This document shows positions 46,942-55,502 of a stretch of DNA of 64,000 bases, piece by piece (positions within the stretch are counted from its first letter, which is position 1; each line of letters starts with the position of its first letter). This DNA is from Shewanella cutis (GTDB taxonomy: Bacteria > Pseudomonadota > Gammaproteobacteria > Enterobacterales > Shewanellaceae). The translations under genes were made by a program, and so were the position numbers. The DNA lies in the NCBI RefSeq assembly GCF_022410515.1, contig NZ_JACSDI010000018.1, positions 1 through 64,000 of the forward strand, given 5' to 3'. The notes beneath the pieces are model-generated. The model worked only from the letters and a program-made list of their open reading frames with translations. It had not been told where the DNA came from and searched no databases.

Positions 46942-48388
46942 CTAGCTGTCATGATCTTTCAGCGCCGTGGCGGGCGAAAGATAACCAACAATAGCACAAC
47001 AGAGCGCCACTAACGACGCCGCCATAAATCCGTATTGAAAGGCACGATGAATCGCTTCGGCGGGCAACTGTTTTATCGCTTCAATCCCCACTTGTGTCCC
47101 CTTAAATGGCAGTAAACCATAAAGCAGCAAACTAAATAAGGCGGTACCAATTGCCGCCCCCATGGAACGGCTTAACGACACCATGGCGGTGATCTGGCTC
47201 AAACGCGCCTTGCCTGAAACACTCTGTACGACTAACTGCACACTGGGCATCACAGTCCCTAGACCTATACCCACCAGCACACCTAAACCACCAATCAAGT
47301 CGGCATTGGGCGGCAATAAACCGATTAGCAGTAAACCGATAAAGGCTATCCCCATCCCAAAGGTGGGCAACCATTTGGGGGCCACATCCCGACTTAACAA
47401 CCTCCCCGCGAGGGTTGAACCTGTCACAATCCCAAAGGTCATGGGTATCAGCAACAATCCGGTTTTAGCCGGATTAGTCTGTAAACCCACCTGCAAATAA
47501 ATGGGTAAAAAGAAGATCATCGCAAACAAACATGCGGCAAACAACGCGGCCGTTAATAGCGGCATATAGATAGCTTTATTGGCGAGTAAATCCAGTGGTA
47601 AAAAGGGGCTTTCACGTTTGCGCTCCCACCACAACAGCACTATGGTACCCACACAGATAAATCCAATAAAACCAACACTAATAGCAGATAACCAAGCAAA
47701 GGCTTGTCCCGCTTCGGATAACCAATACAACAGCGCCGTAATCAGGGCAGGAAACAAAAGCACGCCAAGTAAATCAAATCGTCCCTTGTGCACGGGCTTA
47801 ACACTTTGTTTATGCAAGCGATTAAGCCGCCAAATCGCCAGTATGGCTAATGGGATATTCGCCCAAAACAACCAGTGCCAAGAATAGGCATGCACCACAA
47901 CACCACCTATCACAGGGCCACCAACACTGGCTAAAGTAAACATTGCGGCAAAATAGCCTTGAAAACGCGCCCGCTGGCGTATGGGGACTAACTCGCCCAC
48001 AAGGGATTGAGACAGACTCATCAAACCGCCACCTCCAAGCCCTTGGAGTATTCGTCCAGCAATCATATGATCCATGGTGCCGGCACTGGCAGAAACAATT
48101 GACCCCAACGCAAACACCACTAAAGCGATCATTAGAATTTTGGCACGGCCAAAGTTGTCACCTAGCCAGCCGTAAATAGGCACGCTAGCAGCCATTGCCA
48201 ACATATAGCCGATAGTGATCCACGAGGCTTGCCTAAGGCCGCCTAAATCTTCAACGATGGCAGGCGTTGCGGTGGCAAGTAAGGTTTGATCGACAGCCGC
48301 CAAAAAACATAGGCAGAAAGACAGCCGAGAATATCGCGAGAAAAACGGAAGTGGGTAGAGACTCATGCTGGGATGAAGCTGAAGTCAT
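46942..48388 (-). pseudogene. MFS DHA2 drug exporter with N-terminal frameshift
   Basis: A 14-helix-type EmrB/QacA transporter of about 482 codons. Most of it lies in one frame (from a possible ATG at 48366), with motifs AAVDQTLLATATPAIV, GWLGDNFGRAKIL and AGRILQGLGGGG. The first helix, however, continues in another frame from an ATG at 48388 that has a strong GGTGGAGG site (SVFLAIFSAVFLPM). The two frames join at a run of six A's (48302-48307, six T's in the coding strand); removing one base restores MFLAAVDQT. This is a recent frameshift, phase variation or a sequencing error. The 48366 start might still give a protein with an altered first helix. Confidence 0.75.
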
Positions 48389-48411
48389 AAGCCCTCCACC
48401 TATAGCTAAGT

Positions 48412-48876
48412 TTAAATTCGCCGAGCATTCCAATACTTAGATGCCCAATAGCTATTAAGCAAGCTCGAAATCTTCACCCCTTGGCTAGTGGAAACATGGA
48501 GAAAATTATTTTCGCCCACATAAATGCCCACATGATGCGTACTCCAGCCGGTTTTAAAAAACACTAAATCACCTTTACGCAGCTTATCCCGCGCCACAGG
48601 TTTGCCAAGTGCTTGCTGCTCTTTAACAGTACGCGGCAGTGTCATGCCCAACATTTTTTGATAGGCCACAGAAACAAAGGCTGAGCAATCAATGCCTTTT
48701 TTCGTAGCGCCCCCCAAGCGATAGGGCACGCCGCGCCATTCGGAATGCAGATCAGCGATATTGCTATCGTTCCACACAGAGACAGGTTCAACTTGCTTTA
48801 CCACAGGCTTAGGTTCTGGCGCGCTAGCACAGGCGCCAAGACCTAAGGCTAAGATAACGATTAATAATTTCTTCAT
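48412..48876 (-). CDS. NlpC/P60 family lipoprotein hydrolase
   Basis: A 154-residue lipoprotein (signal ending in LGLGAC) with a C-terminal NlpC/P60 domain. The catalytic cysteine is in GIDCSAFVSVAY, the histidine in STHHVGIYVG and the third polar residue (FLHVSTSQG) follows. These enzymes cut peptide cross-links in peptidoglycan (Spr/MepS type). The chosen start (MKKLLIV) puts the lipobox in place; ATGs three and six codons upstream are possible and closer to the GGTGAG site. It lies upstream of the frameshifted MFS gene on the same strand. Confidence 0.85.
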   Translation of the reverse strand: MKKLLIVILALGLGACASAPEPKPVVKQVEPVSVWNDSNIADLHSEWRGVPYRLGGATKKGIDCSAFVSVAYQKMLGMTLPRTVKEQQALGKPVARDKLRKGDLVFFKTGWSTHHVGIYVGENNFLHVSTSQGVKISSLLNSYWASKYWNARRI

Positions 48877-49140
48877 AAACGTCATGCTCACCACAGGCTG
48901 AGTTGTACATTAACCTACTTTGACGTTTTTATCAGGTCAATTTTATATATCAAAGGTTTGACTATCACCGCACCCAACCTGAGTTTGAAATAGCACATAA
49001 CGAGCAGAGTAAACGGTTCGTTGTAGGCCATCTGCGGCTGGCCTTATCGCCTATACCCAGTAAATTTTACGGATTTTTTACGCGCTATCCCTACAGGCCT
49101 TTGCTAGAGTAAGGCTAATTTTCGCAACGTCTTAGCCGTT

Positions 49141-50187
49141 ATGACATTTGCCAATACAACTTCAATCCCCCATTACTGGCGTACGCATCCCGCGTTATTT
49201 ACCGCCATATTGTTAGTGGTCGTACTGATAACTAGCTATTTTATTGATGTATTTTCAGGCTCAGCCATTGCTGTACTGCTTATCCTGCAACTCGCTGTGG
49301 TCGCTGTGGCCCTGCAATGCAGTGCTAACTACGCCTACTTTGTGGCCGTGTTTGGCGCTGTAAGCTTTAATTTTTTATTTACCACGCCGCGCTATTCGTT
49401 ACAGATGTTCAACATCGAAGACATAGTCAATCTAAGCGTGTTTTTGCTGGTCGCCCTGACTAGCAGCAAATTGGCCGAACATTACCGCCTCCAGCAGCAT
49501 GCACTCGAACAGGCACAGCTCAGAAACAGTATTTTACTCTCGGTCTCCCACGATTTACGCACGCCCCTTGCGACCATTATCGGCACCTTAACCACGCTGA
49601 AGGAATACCAAGCCAAGCTCAACCCAGAGCAAACCGAGGAGCTTATCGACTCGGCCGCCGCCGAGAGCCATCGCCTGCACCAATATATCGAAAATCTTTT
49701 GCAGGCGACCAAGTTACAACATGGCGCGCTCAAATTTAGCCTAGATGAAGCCAATCTACGCGAAGTGTTACAACGCACTATCGCTCGCTTTCAAACCGAG
49801 CAACCGAGAATCAAAATTCATACTGAGCCAGAGCTACCACCATTGATGATTTGCAGCTCTTTGATTGAACAGGCAATTTTTAATGTGCTCGACAATGCTC
49901 TGCACTACTCGCCCGCCACACAGCCCGTTACCGTGAGCTTATATCGACACCAGCATATGCTGCGCATCGACATTCAAGACTTAGGACAAGGCATAGCCCC
50001 ATCTCAAAAGGAGGCGATTTTCGAACTCTTCTACCGCCAACATCCCTCTACCGATGGCGGCGCAGGATTGGGTCTGCCTGTCGCCAAAGGGATTATTACT
50101 GCCCATAACGGGCGTATCAGTGCCGAAAATGTTGCTCAAGGCAGCCTGATCCGCATCGCGTTACCGATAATGAAGGAAAGTGCATAA
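49141..50187 (+). CDS. Short KdpD-like sensor histidine kinase
   Basis: A 348-residue membrane kinase. Residues 20-110 form four closely spaced helices of the KdpD DUF4118 type. The H-box is SVSHDLRTPLA, then N-box NVLDNALHYS, G1 DLGQGIAP and G2 GAGLGLPVA. The large N-terminal KdpD sensor and universal-stress domains of KdpD (about 400 residues) are absent, and the ATG opens directly before the helices. It is followed without a gap by the response regulator and then by ktrA/ktrB, so it probably senses potassium, turgor or envelope state for this transporter. Confidence 0.85.
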   Translation: MTFANTTSIPHYWRTHPALFTAILLVVVLITSYFIDVFSGSAIAVLLILQLAVVAVALQCSANYAYFVAVFGAVSFNFLFTTPRYSLQMFNIEDIVNLSVFLLVALTSSKLAEHYRLQQHALEQAQLRNSILLSVSHDLRTPLATIIGTLTTLKEYQAKLNPEQTEELIDSAAAESHRLHQYIENLLQATKLQHGALKFSLDEANLREVLQRTIARFQTEQPRIKIHTEPELPPLMICSSLIEQAIFNVLDNALHYSPATQPVTVSLYRHQHMLRIDIQDLGQGIAPSQKEAIFELFYRQHPSTDGGAGLGLPVAKGIITAHNGRISAENVAQGSLIRIALPIMKESA

Positions 50188-50877
50188 ATGGCTTACAAGG
50201 TGTTAGTGGTGGATGACGAGTCACAAATCCATACCTTTATGCGGATCTCACTCGAGGCGGAAGGCTTTGAATACATAGGCGCCACCAGCATAGCCGCGGC
50301 GCTCAAACAGTACCGCAGCCATCAGCCACACCTTATCGTACTCGACCTCGGCCTGCCCGATGGCGATGGCATCGAATTACTCCATGTGTTGCGTCAACAG
50401 GATAAAACCCCTGTGCTGGTTTTAACCGCCCGCGATCAGGAGGAAGAAAAAATTCGCCTACTCGAGGCAGGCGCTAACGACTATCTAAGTAAACCCTTTG
50501 GTATCAGGGAATTAATCGTCCGCATTAAGGTATTGATGCGCGACCTTGTTGATACCTCAATTGCTGCGGATGTGTTGCTATTTGGCCCGCTTAAATTGCA
50601 AAAAAGCAGCCACCAATGCTGGCTCAACCAACAGGAAATCGCCCTCACCAAAAAGGAATTTGCCCTGTTAGCACACTTAATGTCCTATCCGGGGCAACTG
50701 GTCAAACAGAGCGAGCTGCTGCGTAATATCTGGGGCGAAACTCACCAAGAAGATGGCCATTATCTGCGGATTTTAGTCAGCCAACTGCGTAAAAAGCTTA
50801 ACGATAGTGACGAACAACAACTGATCAAAACCGAGCCCGGTTTAGGGTATCGACTCACCGACCTCGGCCCGCCCTAG
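50188..50877 (+). CDS. KdpE-like response regulator
   Basis: A 229-residue OmpR-family regulator with a receiver domain (phospho-acceptor Asp in LIVLDLGLPDG, about residue 53; conserved Lys in YLSKPFG) and a winged-helix output domain (about 130-225; ALTKKEFALLAHLM, HQEDGHYLRILVSQLRKKL). The sequence is closest in style to KdpE. Its start follows directly on the kinase stop codon. No kdpFABC genes are in the window, so ktrAB, 41 bases downstream, are the likely targets. Confidence 0.88.
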   Translation: MAYKVLVVDDESQIHTFMRISLEAEGFEYIGATSIAAALKQYRSHQPHLIVLDLGLPDGDGIELLHVLRQQDKTPVLVLTARDQEEEKIRLLEAGANDYLSKPFGIRELIVRIKVLMRDLVDTSIAADVLLFGPLKLQKSSHQCWLNQQEIALTKKEFALLAHLMSYPGQLVKQSELLRNIWGETHQEDGHYLRILVSQLRKKLNDSDEQQLIKTEPGLGYRLTDLGPP

Positions 50878-50918
50878 GCCAGCTCGCCTCACTCTTTAAT
50901 TCAACAAAAGGATATGAA

Positions 50919-51617
50919 ATGGCACATTTTACTGTCATCGGATTAGGCCGCTTCGGCGTTGCTGTAAGCAAAGAACTGATCCACTTAGGTCATACGGTCA
51001 CGGGTGTCGACAATGACCACAAAGCTGTTGAAAAATATGTAGAAAGTCTTACCGAAGCGGTGATTTGCGACTGCGCTGATGAGGCGTCGCTGCGGGAACT
51101 CGATCTTGCCTGTAGTGAAGTCGTGATTGTCGCTATCGGTTTTGATATGCAATCGAGCCTGCTCTGTACCCTGGCACTGAAAAATCTCGGCGTGCAAAAT
51201 ATTTGGGTTAAAGCCAGCAATAAAGCACACCACACCATATTGTCTAAACTCGATGTCGCGCGGATTATTCACCCCGAAGAAGATATGGGGATCCGCGTCG
51301 CCCAGTCGCTTAACTATCCTATGGTGAATAATTTTCTCGCCATAGGCGATGGGCTCTATATTGTTGAAATCCATATTAAAGCCCATTTACATCAAGTCAC
51401 AGTTGGCCAACTGCTAGGGAGCCTACAAGAGAAAAACAGCGATGAGCAAACCAACGTGCAACGCAGCCCTAAAGGCAAAGTCGCGCCACTGATGGTTAAG
51501 CGCGGGCAGATCGTATTTAGCAAGATTGATAGCGACTTTAGCCTGCACACTGAGGATGCCCTATTCCTCTGTGGTAGCCGTGCCGAGTTAAAACAGCTCG
51601 CACCAAGGTTGGTGTAA
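50919..51617 (+). CDS. ktrA: KtrA, potassium channel RCK subunit
   Basis: A 232-residue cytoplasmic regulator with an N-terminal TrkA-N Rossmann domain (GLGRFGVAVSKEL at about residues 8-20, then the acidic strand end in TGVDNDHKAV) and a C-terminal TrkA-C domain (about 140-232). It binds ATP/NAD and gates the KtrB channel. It lies one base upstream of the KtrB start, so it is translated with the channel. The sequence around residues 175-200 has a short extra insert. Confidence 0.88.
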   Translation: MAHFTVIGLGRFGVAVSKELIHLGHTVTGVDNDHKAVEKYVESLTEAVICDCADEASLRELDLACSEVVIVAIGFDMQSSLLCTLALKNLGVQNIWVKASNKAHHTILSKLDVARIIHPEEDMGIRVAQSLNYPMVNNFLAIGDGLYIVEIHIKAHLHQVTVGQLLGSLQEKNSDEQTNVQRSPKGKVAPLMVKRGQIVFSKIDSDFSLHTEDALFLCGSRAELKQLAPRLV

Positions 51618-51618
51618 C

Positions 51619-52980
51619 GTGGTTCAATGGCATCCTTCGCTCACCCTAGAGCACACACCTAAAAGCGGTAAAAAACTCTTTGGCGCGCCGCCCTTTATCT
51701 TAAGTGCAAGCTTTGCTCTGCTGATTTTAGTTGGCACTTGCTTGCTTAAACTGCCCATCGCCACCGAGTCACCCATTACTTGGCTACAAAGCCTATTTAC
51801 TGTCACCTCGGCGGTGACAGTGACCGGATTGGTGGTGGTCGACATCGGCACGGTATTTACCCCCTTTGGCCAAGTGATTGTCGCACTTTTAATCCAGTTA
51901 GGGGGTCTAGGGGTAATGACCTTTGCCATCGTTACTCTGATTGCCCTTGGCGGTAAAATCGGTTTCCTGCAACAAACCGTCGCCAAAGAAGCATTTAATC
52001 AAACCGATACCTCCACCTTAGTCTCGACGGCTAAAGCGGTTTTGGTGTTTTCACTGCTGGTTGAAGCTATCGGGATGTTGATTTTATCTGTTCATTGGAG
52101 CGACGAGCTCGGTTGGCAAACCAGCCTGTTCCATGGCTTCTTTTATACCATTAGCGCTTTTAATAATGCGGGTTTTGCCCTTAGCGCAAATAGCCTAATG
52201 CCCTATGTGGCGGACCCCGTAGTCAACCTTACCATCACCGGCTTATTTATCGTTGGCGGCCTTGGCTTTTCGGTATGGATTGACCTTAAGCGCAATAAAC
52301 GTTGGTCGAAACTCACCGTCTACAGCCGTATGATGATTACTGGCACCATACTGATCAATGCCGTGGCCGTGATAGCCATTTACCTAATAGAGTACAACAA
52401 CCCCAACACCCTCGCGCCCTTAAGCGAACTCGGCAAATGGTTGGCCTCTTGGTTTCAAGCCGTTACCCCGCGCACCGCAGGCTTTAATACCCTGCCCATA
52501 GATAAACTCGAAGATGGCTCAACCCTGTTGATCTTGATGCTAATGTTTATCGGCGGCGGCTCACTCAGTACCGCCAGCGGCATTAAAGTGGTGACCTTTA
52601 TGGTGTTAATTCTAGCAACCTATAGTTATTTACGTCGTGATGAAGCCGCTTATGCCTTTAAACGGGAAATCCCGAAAGAGACCATCAGTAAAGCATTAGC
52701 ACTCACCATGATCTCTATTGGCGTGACATGGCTGGCGATTTTCGCCCTGGTTCTCACCGAAAAAGCGCCCATTTTGGATATCGCCTTCGAGGCAGTATCG
52801 GCATTCGGTACTGTGGGGCTCTCCCGTGGATTAACCAGCAATTTATCGGATGCAGGCCAAGGAATTATTATCTTTATGATGTATATGGGGCGCTTAGGCC
52901 CACTGATGCTGGCCTACTTCCTTGCCAACCCAAGGGTCAAGAAATTGCGCTATGCAGAAACCAAATTAGCGATTGGATAA
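51619..52980 (+). CDS. ktrB: KtrB, potassium-translocating subunit
   Basis: A 453-residue member of the TrkH/KtrB family with four M1-P-M2 repeats. Selectivity-filter loops are visible as TVTGLVVVD, NNAGFALS, TPRTAGFNTL and GTVGLSRG. The start is GTG at 51619, one base after ktrA. It carries potassium (and possibly Na+-coupled) uptake through the inner membrane. With the upstream kinase and regulator this makes a four-gene K+ uptake and sensing operon. Confidence 0.9.
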   Translation: MVQWHPSLTLEHTPKSGKKLFGAPPFILSASFALLILVGTCLLKLPIATESPITWLQSLFTVTSAVTVTGLVVVDIGTVFTPFGQVIVALLIQLGGLGVMTFAIVTLIALGGKIGFLQQTVAKEAFNQTDTSTLVSTAKAVLVFSLLVEAIGMLILSVHWSDELGWQTSLFHGFFYTISAFNNAGFALSANSLMPYVADPVVNLTITGLFIVGGLGFSVWIDLKRNKRWSKLTVYSRMMITGTILINAVAVIAIYLIEYNNPNTLAPLSELGKWLASWFQAVTPRTAGFNTLPIDKLEDGSTLLILMLMFIGGGSLSTASGIKVVTFMVLILATYSYLRRDEAAYAFKREIPKETISKALALTMISIGVTWLAIFALVLTEKAPILDIAFEAVSAFGTVGLSRGLTSNLSDAGQGIIIFMMYMGRLGPLMLAYFLANPRVKKLRYAETKLAIG

Positions 52981-53091
52981 ACAAGTGGATAGGTGATTTT
53001 GAGCCAGTATTCATGGGCTACCATCCTATGGCGGTAGCCCTAGCACGCGACGGACCAACAGGGTCTTATATTGCTGTTGCAGGACAAAAAC

Positions 53092-53856
53092 TCAACGCAG
53101 TCCGAGTTTGGCCTCGAAATCTCGTATTAACAGTTCATAGGTGCCGTTGTTTTTGATTTTCAACAATCCTTCTTCGAACTGTTTGGACATCGCTTTACCC
53201 TGTGGATGAGTGCGGGAAAAGGCGAGCCAAAAGCCATCGGTTGAGATCTTTCCGACCTTGATCACCTTGCCAGTCAGTTGCCTCTGCTGGATCTGCAGGT
53301 AACCCGGCATACCATTCATCAGAATGTAGTCGACTCGGCCACGCACCAGCATTTCGAGGATCTGGGCATCCGATTTAGCCTCAAAACGGGTGATCTTAGT
53401 GTTATCCATAAAATCGGTGGGATAGGTGTAACCCAGAGTGATACCAACCTTCCTGCCCTCTAACGAGGACAGTTGGAGATCTCGGTTCGGCTCGCTAGCG
53501 AGAGCGAAAATGGCAAGATCCTCTTCAAACATCGGGGTTTTATGCCAATAGTATTGGTTGCGATTCTCTTCGGTAATGGTCGCGTTGAAACAACCCACAA
53601 CTTTGCCGCTTTTCGCATCGTGCATACAACGGGCGAAGGGAAGAGGGCGAAAAGCAATCTCGAGTTTCTCGGTAGCAAATACCGCCTTGACCAGCTCCGG
53701 AGCCAGGCCGAGAGGTTGTCCACTCTGCTTATCCAGAGCGCAATAGGGAGCCCAGTCATCTTCGGCGCCAATGACCAGAGGTTCTGCTGCAAGCGGACTG
53801 GCGGCAACCAGTAGACAAATAAGCATTTTATTCAATAATTTAATCACCAGGCGCAC
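53092..53856 (-). CDS. Periplasmic solute-binding protein family 3
   Basis: A 254-residue protein with a signal peptide (cleavage near PLAAEP) and an extracellular solute-binding family 3 fold (VIGAEDDWAPYCALDKQSG; GLAPELVKAVFA; KVGITLGYTYPTDFM). No membrane or ATPase partner is near, so it may be an orphan binding protein, or an amino-acid or signal receptor rather than an ABC component. It ends convergently with ktrB. It is the last ordinary chromosomal gene before the island. Confidence 0.82.
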   Translation of the reverse strand: MRLVIKLLNKMLICLLVAASPLAAEPLVIGAEDDWAPYCALDKQSGQPLGLAPELVKAVFATEKLEIAFRPLPFARCMHDAKSGKVVGCFNATITEENRNQYYWHKTPMFEEDLAIFALASEPNRDLQLSSLEGRKVGITLGYTYPTDFMDNTKITRFEAKSDAQILEMLVRGRVDYILMNGMPGYLQIQQRQLTGKVIKVGKISTDGFWLAFSRTHPQGKAMSKQFEEGLLKIKNNGTYELLIRDFEAKLGLR

Positions 53857-54259
53857 CTCAGATAAATAAGCAGCATTACCAGTATAGCCTAAGTCTAGTT
53901 GACGCTATTGAGAGCATATACCCGCAGAAGTCCAACCGTATCATGCACCAAATGAGCAATAGAGAGCGTCTTTAAGACTTGTTTGAGTCATACGAGGGCG
54001 CGGCATACAAACCTCCGTGTTTAATGCTTAACCAAGCCATAGCTGGAGATTAACAAACACGGTATTAAGGCTGAAGGTTCTGCTTAAGAGGGAAGCCTAG
54101 CTTTTTAAGTGCTAACTTACAGGCGAGCCATGGCCTAGCCTGTAGACTTTTAAAAACCTTACTCAGCAGGCTTTTCTGACAAAAGCGTACTGTGTTTTGC
54201 GCGAAATTATATTATTTCGGATAAACAAAAATAATCCTAAACGCTGAGTCGTGAGCAAC
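53857..54259. other. Island boundary region with RAYT debris
   Basis: Apart from the RAYT start fragment (listed separately) there is no gene. Inverted words CCGTGTTT (54015-54022) and AAACACGG (54055-54062) and CAGGC/GCCTG pairs near 54,118-54,140 could be REP-type hairpins mobilised by the transposase family. Some chromosomal-to-island junction may lie here. Confidence 0.45.
53941..54006 (-). pseudogene. 5' fragment of a RAYT transposase gene
   Basis: After a GGAGGTTTGT ribosome binding site an ATG opens 21 codons reading MPRPRMTQTSLKDALYC and a few more residues before a stop. The start resembles the MPRPRRTQ... opening of REP-associated Y1 transposases, of which nothing further remains. 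It is the leftover end of an old copy, adjacent to a complete relative. Confidence 0.5.
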
Positions 54260-55294
54260 TTAAGGATGTAACGCTTCGCTTGAGGCTTTACCTTTACACC
54301 ATTTGCCGCAGTTATGCTGCTTTTTAAAGGCGCACATGCTATCCCATCGACCACTTATACCACTGTATTGACGACGAAACTCTTTGGCTGACGTGAGCCA
54401 CGCATCGGGGGCAATGCCTAATTCATTGAGTAGTTTCGGTCGCTGATTATCGATATAGCCTTTCTTATCAAGGCGAATGGCGCGGCCTGTCCAATCAATC
54501 AGTTCGAGATAATCGGCAAAATGAAATGGAATGCCCGTTTGCTGATTCAGGTGAGCTGCGCCATCGAATTGGACGAGTGACTTGTGGTGAATATGAGCTT
54601 GATTGGTTGAGGAATCAGTTTGTGGCGTTGAGATGGCTAATGAACGATTGGGTGAATTTAGCGAGTTAATTCGCTCCTGAATCGATGTAAAATCAGAGGA
54701 TTGCAAAGAATCGGCAATGCCTGCTCTGATTGGATTTAAATCGACATACATCATGCACGCGAGCAAGGCTTGCTCATCTAACAGTGCTTGCGATTTAAAT
54801 CGGCCTTCCCAAAAGGCGCCTTTACACTCATCTTCACGATTGGCCTTGCGGGCAATTTCTTCATTTAAACAGCGCATAAACCAAGAAATACTGCTTAATC
54901 GCTCATGCCATTCGGTAATTAACTCATCCAGTAATATGCGTTCACCGTCGATTAATGCATCTCCATTCATATACTTAGTCGCGACAGCATGGCCTTTAGT
55001 AATTTGGCACCAACGGCTGATAATGTCTTTTTGCGTTAACGATTTGGCCTTATCGACATCTATTTTAAGCACTAAGTGGTAATGATTGCTCATCACCGCG
55101 TAAGCGCAAATATCGATACAAAATATCGCAGACAAGGCTTTGATTTTATCAACAATCCAGCCACGTCGATGCTCGTAACTGCGCCCTGAAAACTTATCCT
55201 CACCACACAAAAAAGCCCTTCTAACACAGTGATTTATCACATGATAGAAGGGCGTTGCATTAGCATCAATTAGCTGTCTTCTGGCCGAAGTCAT
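54260..55294 (-). CDS. REP-associated tyrosine transposase (RAYT, Y1_Tnp)
   Basis: A 344-residue HUH-type transposase of the IS200/IS605-related RAYT family. The HUH pair is NHYHLVLK near residue 69. The catalytic tyrosine is probably in MMYVDLNPIRAGIADSL. The N-terminus (FYHVINHCVRRAFLCGED) is a typical family block. RAYTs act on single-stranded DNA and are thought to spread REP palindromes. The start at 55294 follows GGAG; a second ATG four codons upstream is also in frame. The flank upstream (55325-55376) is repeated at the left edge of the window. Confidence 0.9.
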   Translation of the reverse strand: MTSARRQLIDANATPFYHVINHCVRRAFLCGEDKFSGRSYEHRRGWIVDKIKALSAIFCIDICAYAVMSNHYHLVLKIDVDKAKSLTQKDIISRWCQITKGHAVATKYMNGDALIDGERILLDELITEWHERLSSISWFMRCLNEEIARKANREDECKGAFWEGRFKSQALLDEQALLACMMYVDLNPIRAGIADSLQSSDFTSIQERINSLNSPNRSLAISTPQTDSSTNQAHIHHKSLVQFDGAAHLNQQTGIPFHFADYLELIDWTGRAIRLDKKGYIDNQRPKLLNELGIAPDAWLTSAKEFRRQYSGISGRWDSMCAFKKQHNCGKWCKGKASSEALHP

Positions 55295-55324
55295 TACAAA
55301 CTCCACACAGACAAAATCAGGATA

Positions 55325-55376
55325 TTTTAAAGCCTAGTAGAAGGTGCTGAAAAACACAAAAAGATATGGCTGTCCC
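55325..55376. repeat. RAYT-element flank, copy 2
   Basis: This 52-base segment upstream of the RAYT gene is nearly identical to bases 1-52 (about two mismatches). Both copies end at the same CCC. It shows the extent of the conserved 5' flank of the element and supports a second RAYT just outside the window on the left. Confidence 0.75.
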
Positions 55377-55502
55377 TGATTTTCAGTCCTTACACAGTTC
55401 TTTGTACACTCTCTTTGATGGAACAGCTTGAAGTATTGCCTACAAATTAGTTGGGATAATAGTAACGCACCTCGGGTATCAGGGGTTGAAGAGAGATAAC
55501 GA

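Noticed and set aside
54163-54354. A 63-codon frame before the RAYT gene
   Set aside because: It overlaps the RAYT 3' end and has no supporting signals.
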